Part shown: one piece after another, positions 1 to 6,318 of the stretch | How the letters are laid out: each line of letters begins with the position of its first letter | Position numbering within the stretch: the stretch's first letter is position 1 | NCBI GenBank assembly: GCA_900544425.1 | Contig: UQUX01000038.1 | Coordinates: forward strand, 1 to 14,835 | Length of the DNA: 14,835 nucleotides | Reading direction: 5' to 3' | Source: an uncultured Collinsella sp. | GTDB taxonomy: Bacteria; Actinomycetota; Coriobacteriia; Coriobacteriales; Coriobacteriaceae | Made by a program: the position numbers and the translations under genes | The notes under the pieces: generated by a model | Told to the model about the DNA's origin: nothing | Databases searched by the model: none | The model's input: the letters and a program-made list of their open reading frames with translations, nothing else

Positions 1-1338
1 CAGGCGCGCCACGACGGACGCATCAACAGCTCGGCGGCGCAGCACATCGCGCTTGAGCGCGGCGCCGGCGGCGTCGATGGCACGCTGGCTGCGAATCACG
101 CGGACGCGGCAGCCCTCGGGCATGCTGCGGGGTACGCGACATTCGATGATGTCGCCTGCGGCGGCATCATCGGCAGCAATGGTGGTCAGGAACTGGTCAA
201 ACTCGTTATCGTGGCGAAGCTCCAGCAGGTCGCCTTTGCCCACGGGCTCAAACAGCTCAATGCGGGCGATGGCGGCGCGGCGACGGCGGTCGTCGGGCTT
301 GAGACCGCGCACATCGCGGTTGGCCGGGCGGCTGCCCAGCACCGTGCCCACGATCTGGCCGCGGTTGTTGGAACGCTCGTAGCTCATCATTTCGTCGCCC
401 GAGGTGCCGTCCTGATAGGCGTGCGTAAAGTCGCGGTTGAAGCAGCGCTTGAGCTGGCGCTGGCGGGCGGCTTCCTCGTCCTTGGCAACGGTGGCTCCGG
501 ATAGCATGTCGTCAATTTCGTGACGATATACATCAACGATGGAGTACACGTAATCGGGCGCCTTCATGCGGCCCTCGAGCTTGAGCGACGCGGCGCCGGC
601 GTCATACAGACGGCGAACAAGCTGTGAAGTGTTGGTGTCACGTGGGCATAGCGCACGCTCGCGGCCGGCGGGGGAGAGTGCGCGACCGTTCTCGTCGATC
701 AGCTTGTAGGGCAGGCGGCAGGGCTGGGCGCACATGCCACGGTTGGCCGATCGTCCCGCCATGGCAAAGCTCGAAAGCAGGCACAGGCCCGAGTAGCAAA
801 AGCAGATGGCACCATGGCTAAAGACCTCAAGGTCCACATCGGGCGCGGCATCGTGAATGGCGGCAATCTCGTCGATGGAAAGCTCGCGCGAGAGGGTCAC
901 ACGGTCGGCGCCCTGCTCGCGGCACCAAAGGGTTCCGCGGTCGTCGTGGATGTTTGCTTGGGTTGAGATGTGCGTCTCGATGCCGGGCATCGTGCGCTTG
1001 ACCTCAAAGAACAGGCCCCAGTCCTGGATGATGAAGGCATCGGCGCCCAGCGTGGAGCAGCGATGGATGAGTTGCAGCGCATCGCTCATCTCGGACTGCT
1101 TGATGACGATGTTGACCGTGACGTAGACGCGCGACCCGGCTAGATGTGCGGCGCGGCAGGCTTGCTCAAAGGCCTCGTCGGTAAAGTTGGTGGCCTTGCG
1201 GCGGGCGTTGAAGCTGCCCATGCCGCAGTAGATGGCGTCTGCCCCGGCGGCGAGTGCGGCGGCAAAGGGCTCGGGCCCTCCGGCGGGCGCCAAAAGCTCG
1301 GGTCTGCGGTTGGTGGTTCGACTGGCGGTTGCGGTCAT
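1..1338 (-). CDS. Peptidase U32 family protein (RlhA/TrhP-like), C-terminus cut by window edge
   Basis: An open frame of 446 codons runs from ATG at 1338-1336 to the left edge without a stop, so the C-terminus is missing. Upstream on the coding strand, AAAGGCAGG gives a reasonable ribosome site. The N-terminus (RRPELLAPAGGPEPFAAAL) is the usual U32 opening. The family signature follows: HGAICFCYSGLC from His175, then RSANRGMCAQPCR, with Cys179/181/186 and Cys203/207. Such cysteines hold an Fe-S cluster in the family. Members first called proteases or collagenases are now known in E. coli to hydroxylate RNA (RlhA on 23S rRNA, TrhP on tRNA). Which substrate this one uses cannot be told here. 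It is transcribed away from ridA and appears unrelated to the purine operon. The family call is firm and the exact function is not. Confidence 0.93.
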   Translation of the reverse strand, partial: MTATASRTTNRRPELLAPAGGPEPFAAALAAGADAIYCGMGSFNARRKATNFTDEAFEQACRAAHLAGSRVYVTVNIVIKQSEMSDALQLIHRCSTLGADAFIIQDWGLFFEVKRTMPGIETHISTQANIHDDRGTLWCREQGADRVTLSRELSIDEIAAIHDAAPDVDLEVFSHGAICFCYSGLCLLSSFAMAGRSANRGMCAQPCRLPYKLIDENGRALSPAGRERALCPRDTNTSQLVRRLYDAGAASLKLEGRMKAPDYVYSIVDVYRHEIDDMLSGATVAKDEEAARQRQLKRCFNRDFTHAYQDGTSGDEMMSYERSNNRGQIVGTVLGSRPANRDVRGLKPDDRRRRAAIARIELFEPVGKGDLLELRHDNEFDQFLTTIAADDAAAGDIIECRVPRSMPEGCRVRVIRSQRAIDAAGAALKRDVLRRRAVDASVVARL

Positions 1339-1370
1339 ATCCTGCCTTTCAAAATGCTCAGATACTCAAA

Positions 1371-1376
1371 AGTATA
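1371..1376 (-). promoter_or_regulatory. Possible -10 element of the U32 gene
   Basis: On the minus strand this reads TATACT (5 of 6 to TATAAT) about 33 bases before the ATG. It lies on a small dyad, ATACT at 1362-1366 and AGTAT at 1371-1375. I see no good -35 at the right distance, so the call is tentative. Confidence 0.3.
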
Positions 1377-1444
1377 GTGGTGCTGTTGCGGCGGGCGATG
1401 CCCGTGCTCCAAGCGGGATAAAGTCTTCAGCAGTCCTTGCAGCA

Positions 1445-1516
1445 AAAATGACCCGTTTCCCTCCGTCCCCTATGGATTACCTGATCCGATGGGGACGGAG
1501 GGAAACGGATCATTTT
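1445..1516. repeat. Long inverted repeat, 26-bp arms with 20-base loop
   Basis: The arms at 1445-1470 and 1491-1516 are reverse complements with a single mismatch (C at 1452). They carry the core CCGTTTCCCTCCGTCCCC and its complement. The spacer, 1471-1490, contains GGAT and ATCC that can pair inside the loop. There is no downstream T-run on the plus strand like that of a normal terminator, although the arms end in AAAA/TTTT. It lies between the divergent U32 and ridA genes. A diverged left arm recurs at 2174-2200, which suggests a dispersed intergenic repeat family. Confidence 0.85.
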
Positions 1517-1637
1517 GAGCTTCACCGTCCGGTCGTGCCGTTCAGCGGCCGACAGGTGCCGTTGGGCGATAAATTATTCTCGCAACGTGATAATAATCTT
1601 GCATCGCGCGGAAACCTTGAGTACTATCCCAAATCAA

Positions 1638-1683
1638 GCGCGGTGTTCAGACCGAATTGTGCCTCCCGGTGCGAACGCCGCGC
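1638..1683 (+). promoter_or_regulatory. Stem-loop in the ridA 5' leader
   Basis: GCGCGGTGTTC at 1638-1648 pairs with GAACGCCGCGC at 1673-1683 over 11 positions, one of them a U-G wobble. The stem continues inside as ACCG 1651-1654 with CGGT 1667-1670. The apical loop contains CTCC (1663-1666), complementary to GGAG of the ridA ribosome site (1707-1710). It may tune translation or mRNA stability. It matches no riboswitch class I can recognise. Confidence 0.5.
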
Positions 1684-1716
1684 TCACGCTCTCTATCTGA
1701 TCGTAAGGAGAAAAAC

Positions 1717-2094
1717 ATGAGCAAGACCGTCGTGTCTTCCGATAACGCACCCGCAGCCATCGGCCCGTATTCCCCCGGTATCCAGACCGGCAACATGGTG
1801 TTCCTGTCCGGCCAGCTGGGCATCGACCCCGCAACCGGCAAGCTGCCCGAGGGCGTCGAGGCCCAGGCCAAGCAGTCCCTTGCTAACGTCGAGGCTCTGC
1901 TGACCGCTGCCGGCGCCACCTTTGCCGATGTCGTCAAGACCACGGTCTACCTGGCCGACATCGCCGACTTCGCTGCCGTGAACGAGATCTACGCCTCCAA
2001 GTTCGAGGCCCCGTTCCCCGCGCGCAGCGCTTTCCAGGTTGCCGCCCTTCCGGCCGGCGGTCTGGTTGAGATCGAGGTCGTCGCCGCTCTCTAA
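1717..2094 (+). CDS. ridA: RidA family enamine/imine deaminase
   Basis: This 125-residue protein has the usual RidA length. It shows the family landmarks: APAAIGPYSPG near residues 11-21, FLSGQLGIDP at 29-38, and PARSAFQVAALPAGGLVEIE at 101-120. Arg103 is the expected substrate-carboxylate-binding arginine, and Glu118/Glu120 lie in the conserved end motif. RidA hydrolyses reactive 2-aminoacrylate and related imines to keto acids plus ammonia, protecting PLP enzymes in the cytosol. The ATG at 1717 is chosen over an upstream in-frame ATG at 1657 because TAAGGAG at 1704-1710 sits six bases before it and because family N-termini begin here. It is monocistronic, ends at a terminator, and faces the regulator gene convergently. 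A link to the purine operon is possible but not shown. Confidence 0.96.
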   Translation: MSKTVVSSDNAPAAIGPYSPGIQTGNMVFLSGQLGIDPATGKLPEGVEAQAKQSLANVEALLTAAGATFADVVKTTVYLADIADFAAVNEIYASKFEAPFPARSAFQVAALPAGGLVEIEVVAAL

Positions 2095-2124
2095 GGCGTT
2101 GGCAACAACTAAACATGACATGCA

Positions 2125-2158
2125 AAAAGACCCTGCAGTGCGAGCTGCAGGGTCTTTT
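2125..2158 (+). terminator. Intrinsic terminator of ridA
   Basis: GACCCTGCAG at 2129-2138 and CTGCAGGGTC at 2145-2154 form a perfect 10-bp stem with a six-base loop. It is followed by TTTT and preceded by AAAA, so it may work for both the ridA transcript and the convergent regulator transcript. Confidence 0.92.
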
Positions 2159-2173
2159 GTCAAGCGATGCGAC

Positions 2174-2200
2174 AAAAATGATCCGTTTTCCTCCGCTCCC
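2174..2200. repeat. Half-copy of the 1445-1516 repeat
   Basis: These 27 bases match the left arm (1444-1470) at 23 positions, including AAAAATGA and CCGTTT. The facing right arm is absent. Instead CCGCT 2193-2197 can pair with AGCGG 2209-2213 just beyond the regulator's stop codon. It looks like a decayed or partial member of the same repeat family. Confidence 0.7.
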
Positions 2201-2214
2201 AAGGAATCAGCGGG

Positions 2215-2871
2215 TTAGCCCTCCTTGCGAACTTTTTGCAGGTAGCGGTAGACGCTGGGCTCCGAGATGCCCAGCGCGGTGGCGGCGCAGGCCACGGCGC
2301 CCTTGAGCATGAACACCCCGTTGCCGTTGAGGTGGCGAATGACGTCCACGCGGTCGCTCTGACCAAGCGACGCTACATCCAGCCCGCGCGCGCTCAGCAG
2401 CTCGGCAATGCTGCGGTCGATAAGCTCCTGTGTGGACTCCGAAAGGCTTTCGACCTCGATAGGGGCGGGCTCCGTGCGCGTCGGCGCCGCGTCGAAGCAC
2501 GCCATGAGCTGCTGCGCCATGGCGTTGATGGAGCGCACGGTCGAGAGGTCGGTGTTAACGCAGAGCATACCGACGATCTCGTTATTCTCGCGGATAAAGT
2601 ACGTCGCTGACTCCAACGTCTTGCCGCCGGCACCACGCCCCTCGTAGCCCGTAATAAACGGCAGGTCGCGATACTTGGGGTCGTGCATGATCTTGAGCGC
2701 CAGATCGGTGGCGGGACCGCCGACCTTGCGGCCGCTCACGATGCCGTTGCGAATATCGACGATGGCGTGGTCGGGATCCGAGAAATCGTGCAGCACGATT
2801 TCGCTGTTTTTGCCGAGTATCTGCTCCAGAAAATCGACCATCGGCAAAAAGCGGCGTACGGTCTCGTTCAC
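2215..2871 (-). CDS. YheO/DauR-like transcriptional regulator (PAS-like + HTH)
   Basis: The protein has 218 residues if started at GTG 2871-2869. That start has an excellent ribosome site, AAAGGAG at 2878-2884 (minus strand), six bases away. The longer in-frame ATG starts (3012, 2922) have none and would add a tail atypical of the family. The first ~120 residues (VRRFLPMVDFLEQILG, then IVLHDFSDPDHAIVDI, later TYFIRENNEIVGMLCVNTD) match the YheO-like PAS domain, likely a ligand sensor. The last ~50 (HLNGNGVFMLKGAV to ISEPSVYRYLQKVRKEG) match the DauR-type HTH. The gene is divergent from the permease operon across 352 bases, the usual layout for a local regulator. A purine or purine product is the natural guess for its ligand, but the sequence does not show it. 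Confidence 0.88.
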   Translation of the reverse strand: MNETVRRFLPMVDFLEQILGKNSEIVLHDFSDPDHAIVDIRNGIVSGRKVGGPATDLALKIMHDPKYRDLPFITGYEGRGAGGKTLESATYFIRENNEIVGMLCVNTDLSTVRSINAMAQQLMACFDAAPTRTEPAPIEVESLSESTQELIDRSIAELLSARGLDVASLGQSDRVDVIRHLNGNGVFMLKGAVACAATALGISEPSVYRYLQKVRKEG

Positions 2872-3004
2872 GGGCAACTCCTTTGGGTGAAAACGGAAAT
2901 GTTCATAACAATTTTTTCTCATGGTAACACGCTGCCTACCATCTCGTATATCCGCAGGTACATTGCGTAATGCAGACGAACGGTAGGAATTTAGCGGTAA
3001 ACGG

Positions 3005-3039
3005 TTGACCAAAAGAAAAGTTAGATGTTATTTTGACCA
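3005..3039. promoter_or_regulatory. Direct repeat TTGACCA x2 in divergent control region
   Basis: TTGACCA occurs at 3005-3011 and 3033-3039, 28 bases apart. The first is also a fair -35, with TATTTT at 3029-3034 as a weak -10 (18-base spacer). A perfect palindrome TTCAGCTGAA follows at 3071-3080. Either could be an operator for the divergent YheO-like regulator; this is inferred from position only. Confidence 0.35.
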
Positions 3040-3107
3040 GACACTTTCCTGACCTGCGGAAATGCGTTATTTCAGCTGAAGAATGGTCTGATAACAAAAA
3101 ATTATTA

Positions 3108-3136
3108 TTGAGAATGAGAATCATCTTTAATACGAT
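3108..3136 (+). promoter_or_regulatory. Probable promoter of the purine operon
   Basis: TTGAGA (3108-3113, 5 of 6 to consensus) and TACGAT (3131-3136, 4 of 6) are separated by exactly 17 bases. Transcription would start near 3143, leaving an approximately 80-base leader before the permease ATG. The surrounding sequence is strikingly AT-rich for this genome. Confidence 0.6.
3110..3128. promoter_or_regulatory. Fur-like box over the purine operon promoter
   Basis: The 19 bases GAGAATGAGAATCATCTTT match the classical Fur box GATAATGATAATCATTATC at 14 positions. They cover the -35 and most of the spacer of the promoter at 3108-3136, where a bound repressor would block polymerase. Whether a Fur/Zur-family protein with this specificity exists in the host is unknown. 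Confidence 0.4.
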
Positions 3137-3223
3137 ATGCAATGAAGGCACAACCTCAACCCCGCACTGCGTCACAATAGAGCGTTAGATGCGAAAACAA
3201 CTACTTCGAGGATTGGTGGTCAA

Positions 3224-4618
3224 ATGACCCAGGAGACGGTTACGAACGGCACTGAAGCCCTGTTCACTCGCGAAGGCATGCCTCCCGTTAAGGAAATGAT
3301 CCCGTGTGCCCTTCAGCACGTACTGGCATCGTTTGCCGGCATCATTACCCCGGCGGTCATCATGGCCGGCGTCTACGGCTTTAATAGCCAGCAGAGCACC
3401 GACATCATCCAGGTCGCGCTCATTCTTTCGGCGATCGACACGGCCCTTCAGGCTTTCGCCCCCTTCCGTCGCATCGGCGGCGGCCTGCCCATCGTCATGG
3501 GCGTTTCGTTCGCGTTCCTGCCGGCCCTGCAGGCCATGGGTGCCTCGGGCTTTAGCTTTGGTGCACTGCTGGGCGGCGAGATCGTCGGCGGCGCCGTCGC
3601 GGTCCTCTTTGGTCTGGCTTACAGCAAGATCAAGTGGCTGTTCCCGCCCGTCGTGACCGGTACGGTCATCTTCTCCATTGGCGTCTCTCTCTATCCCACG
3701 GCTGTCAAGTATATGGCCGGCGGTATGGGTACGCCGCTGTGGGGCACCCCGCAGGCCTGGTGCGTCGCTCTTATCACCTTCGCCGTGGTCTTTGCGCTCG
3801 CCAACTTTGGCAAGGGCACGCTCAAGCTGGGATCCGTGTTCTTTGGCATGATCGTTGGTATGATCGTCTCCATCCCCTTTGGCATGATCGACTTCTCCAG
3901 CGTCGCCACCGCCCAGGTCTTCGCCCTTCCCAAGCTCATGCCCTATGCGCTCGAGTTTGATCCCGAGGTCTGCATTACCCTTGCCGTCGTGTTCCCCATG
4001 GTTGCCATCCAGGTTATCGGCGACGTCTCTGCCGCCTGCCTGGGCTCCATCGACCGTATGCCCACCGAGCGCGAGCTCTCCGGCGCTATCGTGTCCCAGG
4101 GCCTCACCTCTATGGTCGGCGGCCTGCTGGGCGGTCTTCCCACCAGCGCCCTTGGCCAGAACGTTGGCATCATCTGCTCCAACAAAGTCGTCAACAAGTG
4201 GGTCTTTGTGATCATCGCGGCCGTCTTTGCCATCGCCGGTCTGTTTCCGCAGCTCTCTGCCGTCCTTTCCGCTATCCCGCAGCCCGTCATCGGCGGCGCG
4301 ACCGTCGGCGTCTTTGGCACCATCACCATGAACGGCGTGCGCATGTTCACCCGCGAGGGCCTCACGCAGCGCACTACCACTATCGTCGGCACCTCCGTCG
4401 TCTTTGGCCTGGGTATCTGGATGGCCAGCGGTTGCCTTGCCGGCGAGGGTATGCCCGCCTGGGTGTCCACCGTCATCGGCTCCAATGCCGTAACCCCCAC
4501 CGCCATCATGGCCATTGTCCTTAACCTGATCCTTCCGCAGACGCCGGTCGTGGCTCAGCACATCGATGCCGCCAAGGACGCTGCCGTGGATCTGGTCTTG
4601 CCCGAGAGCAAGAAGTAA
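3224..4618 (+). CDS. NCS2 family purine (xanthine/urate-type) permease
   Basis: This 464-residue polytopic membrane protein is NCS2 (nucleobase-ascorbate transporter) length. Landmarks: LQHVLASFAG with the conserved TM1 histidine (residues ~29-38), FRRIGGGLPIVMGVSFAFLP in the TM3 region, AIQVIGDVSA in TM8, and the signature loop beginning Gln312-Asn313 (ALGQNVGIICSNKVVNKW). Characterised relatives (XanQ, UacT, UapA) import xanthine or uric acid with protons. The TM8 position that is a substrate-binding Glu in those proteins (Glu272 in XanQ) appears to be Gln263 here, so specificity could differ. It starts at ATG 3224 with GAGG at 3209-3212 upstream, and it is first in the operon with ssnA, ygfK, ferredoxin and xdh. 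Purine rather than uracil is inferred from those partners. Confidence 0.9.
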   Translation: MTQETVTNGTEALFTREGMPPVKEMIPCALQHVLASFAGIITPAVIMAGVYGFNSQQSTDIIQVALILSAIDTALQAFAPFRRIGGGLPIVMGVSFAFLPALQAMGASGFSFGALLGGEIVGGAVAVLFGLAYSKIKWLFPPVVTGTVIFSIGVSLYPTAVKYMAGGMGTPLWGTPQAWCVALITFAVVFALANFGKGTLKLGSVFFGMIVGMIVSIPFGMIDFSSVATAQVFALPKLMPYALEFDPEVCITLAVVFPMVAIQVIGDVSAACLGSIDRMPTERELSGAIVSQGLTSMVGGLLGGLPTSALGQNVGIICSNKVVNKWVFVIIAAVFAIAGLFPQLSAVLSAIPQPVIGGATVGVFGTITMNGVRMFTREGLTQRTTTIVGTSVVFGLGIWMASGCLAGEGMPAWVSTVIGSNAVTPTAIMAIVLNLILPQTPVVAQHIDAAKDAAVDLVLPESKK

Positions 4619-4634
4619 CCAATTCGGTGCTATT

Positions 4635-4796
4635 CGTCGGCGGACGCATCGCCTCGTCCGCCGACGCCATGCGGCGCCAAGCCGCACTTCAAAGGGTTTG
4701 TCCCTTTGGTGAAGCGTTGACGGGAGAGGGCCCGTTTCCGGTGTAGGCCGGCGCTTCGCACTCCGCCATGTCAGAGGTGTCAAACCCCGCCTCTGA
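4635..4796 (+). promoter_or_regulatory. Structured leader between permease and ssnA
   Basis: Five hairpins occupy the 195-base gap. They are CGTCGGCGGAC 4635-4645 with 4656-4666 (11 bp), GCGGC 4671-4675 with 4681-4685, CAAAGGG 4690-4696 with CCCTTTG 4702-4708, ACGGG 4720-4724 with CCCGT 4731-4735, and TCAGAGG 4771-4777 with CCTCTGA 4790-4796. GAAGCG (4711-4716) can pair with CGCTTC (4752-4757). Part of it, GAAG, could instead extend the third hairpin through CTTC at 4687-4690. CCCTT of that hairpin (4702-4706) also complements the ssnA ribosome site (4802-4806). None has a T-run, so attenuation by intrinsic termination is not evident. Roles could include mRNA processing, stability or translational control. 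Confidence 0.55.
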
Positions 4797-4813
4797 TGTT
4801 GAAGGGAGCATCC

Positions 4814-6169
4814 ATGCTTCTGGTCGCTAACGGTTCCGTCTTTACCCGCAACGCTCAGACCCCGTTCATTCCAAACGGTGCGGTCGCCATTGACGGAGAT
4901 ACGATCGTCGAAGTGGGCCCCGAGCGCGAGCTCAAGGCCAAGTACCCGGATGCCGAGTACGTCGATGCCCGGGGCAACCTCATCATGCCCGGACTCATCA
5001 ACTGCCACACCCACATCTACTCGGGTCTGGCCCGCGGCCTTGCCATTAAGGGCTGCAACCCCACCAACTTCCTGGAGAATCTTGAGCAGCAGTGGTGGAA
5101 GATCGACGACAACCTGACGCTCGACGGCACCAAGGCCAGCGCCTATGCCACGATTCTGGACTCCATCCGCGACGGCGTCACTACGATCTTCGATCATCAC
5201 GCGAGCTTCTGTGAGATCCCGGGAAGCCTCTTTACCATTAAGGATGCAGCTCAGGAGCTGGGCATGCGTTCGTGCCTGTGCTACGAGGTTTCCGATCGCC
5301 GTGGCCAGGAAAAATGCGACCAGGCCATTGCCGAGAACGCCGAATTTGCCCAGTGGGCCGCCAAGGAGCGTCGCGATAACGACAACCACATGATCGCCGC
5401 CATGTTTGGCGGGCATGCCACCTTTACGCTGTCGGACGAGACCATGGACAAGATGGCCGAGGCCAACAACGGCCTGACCGGCTTCCACATCCATGTGTGC
5501 GAGGGCATGAATGACGTGTGGGACTCCCGCCTCAACCGCGGTGGCATCAGCCCCGTCGAGCGCCTGCTGCAGCACAACCTGCTTGGTCCCGACACCATGC
5601 TGGGCCACTGCATCCACGTGACGCCTGCCGAGATGGATATCGTCAAGGAGTCCGGCACCTGGCTGGTCAACAACCCCGAATCCAATATGGGCAACGCCGT
5701 GGGCTGCGCCCCCGTGCTCGAGTTCTTCCGCCGCGGCATCCCCGTGTGCATGGGTACCGACGCCTACGCCCACGATATGCTCGAGAGCCTTAAGGTCTTC
5801 CTGATCATTCAGCGCCACAACGCTGCCATGCCCAACGTGGGCTGGTGCGAGGCCATGACGATGCTGTTCGAGAACAACGCCAAGATGGCGAGCAAGTACT
5901 TCGATCGCAAGCTTGGTGTGCTCGAGGCCGGCGCTGCCGCCGACGTTATCGTTATGGACTACAAGCCCTTTACGCCGCTGAGCGAGGAGAACATCGACGG
6001 CCACATGCTCTTTGGCATGATGGGCAAAAACTGCCGCACCACCATCATCAACGGCCGCGTCCTGTACAAGGATCGCGAGTTCGTTGGGATTGATGAGGAC
6101 AAGATCAACGCGTGGACCATGGCTGAGTCCAAGAAGCTCTGGAGCACGCTCAACGATTGCACCTACTAA
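4814..6169 (+). CDS. ssnA: SsnA, amidohydrolase-family putative aminohydrolase
   Basis: The protein has 451 residues, close to E. coli SsnA. ATG 4814 is preferred over an in-frame ATG at 4796 because AAGGGAG at 4802-4808 sits five bases before it. The amidohydrolase metal and catalytic set is visible: His65-Thr-His67 in INCHTHIYSG, His225/His227 with Glu230 in HIHVCEG (the HxxE pattern of deaminases), His265/His268 in GHCIH, and Asp316 in GTDAYAHD. The family resembles guanine deaminases and chlorohydrolases. SsnA itself has no settled substrate that I know of, but it is a standard member of ygfK/xdh purine clusters, where it may deaminate or open a purine-derived ring. The protein is cytosolic. 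It is second in the operon, after a 195-base structured gap. Confidence 0.94.
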   Translation: MLLVANGSVFTRNAQTPFIPNGAVAIDGDTIVEVGPERELKAKYPDAEYVDARGNLIMPGLINCHTHIYSGLARGLAIKGCNPTNFLENLEQQWWKIDDNLTLDGTKASAYATILDSIRDGVTTIFDHHASFCEIPGSLFTIKDAAQELGMRSCLCYEVSDRRGQEKCDQAIAENAEFAQWAAKERRDNDNHMIAAMFGGHATFTLSDETMDKMAEANNGLTGFHIHVCEGMNDVWDSRLNRGGISPVERLLQHNLLGPDTMLGHCIHVTPAEMDIVKESGTWLVNNPESNMGNAVGCAPVLEFFRRGIPVCMGTDAYAHDMLESLKVFLIIQRHNAAMPNVGWCEAMTMLFENNAKMASKYFDRKLGVLEAGAAADVIVMDYKPFTPLSEENIDGHMLFGMMGKNCRTTIINGRVLYKDREFVGIDEDKINAWTMAESKKLWSTLNDCTY

Positions 6170-6184
6170 TTCACAAGTAGATTC

Positions 6185-6299
6185 ACGCGCGTCGGGTGTT
6201 TCGCCGCATTCGACGCGCGTATAGGCGACCTCCGCGGGGTCGCCGGCGCTGTGCTAGCGCTACACCGTATTTGCGCCCGCCGCGCGGTCTCGCCGGGCG
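6185..6299 (+). promoter_or_regulatory. Structured leader between ssnA and ygfK
   Basis: The 149-base gap holds four successive GC-rich hairpins: ACGCGCGTCG 6185-6194 with 6211-6220 (10 bp perfect), GGCGACC 6224-6230 with 6238-6244, GCGCT 6246-6250 with 6256-6260, and CGCCCG 6274-6279 with 6294-6299. The last ends about six bases before the ribosome site, as in the ssnA leader. No T-run follows any of them. They may be processing or stability elements that let ygfK be expressed differently from ssnA, or a ligand-sensing RNA. I recognise no known class. Confidence 0.5.
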
Positions 6300-6318
6300 T
6301 TACAGAGAGGAGCTCACT

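Noticed and set aside
1445..1516. Intrinsic terminator
   Set aside because: It lies between divergent genes where neither needs a terminator, the loop is 20 bases, and a related half-copy elsewhere points to a repeat element.
4796..4813. Upstream ATG as the ssnA start
   Set aside because: The ATG at 4796 falls on the last hairpin and has no ribosome site, while 4814 has AAGGGAG at ideal distance.
3185..6004. A 939-residue open frame on the minus strand
   Set aside because: It is antisense to the permease and ssnA, crosses their structured gap, is rich in His/Gly/Asp/Ala with no domain, and is the stop-free shadow typical of strongly biased high-GC codons.
6185..6299. Molybdenum-cofactor or purine riboswitch
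   Set aside because: Hairpins are clear, but I could not match the conserved core of the Moco, purine or xanthine riboswitch classes by eye, so I only describe a structured leader.
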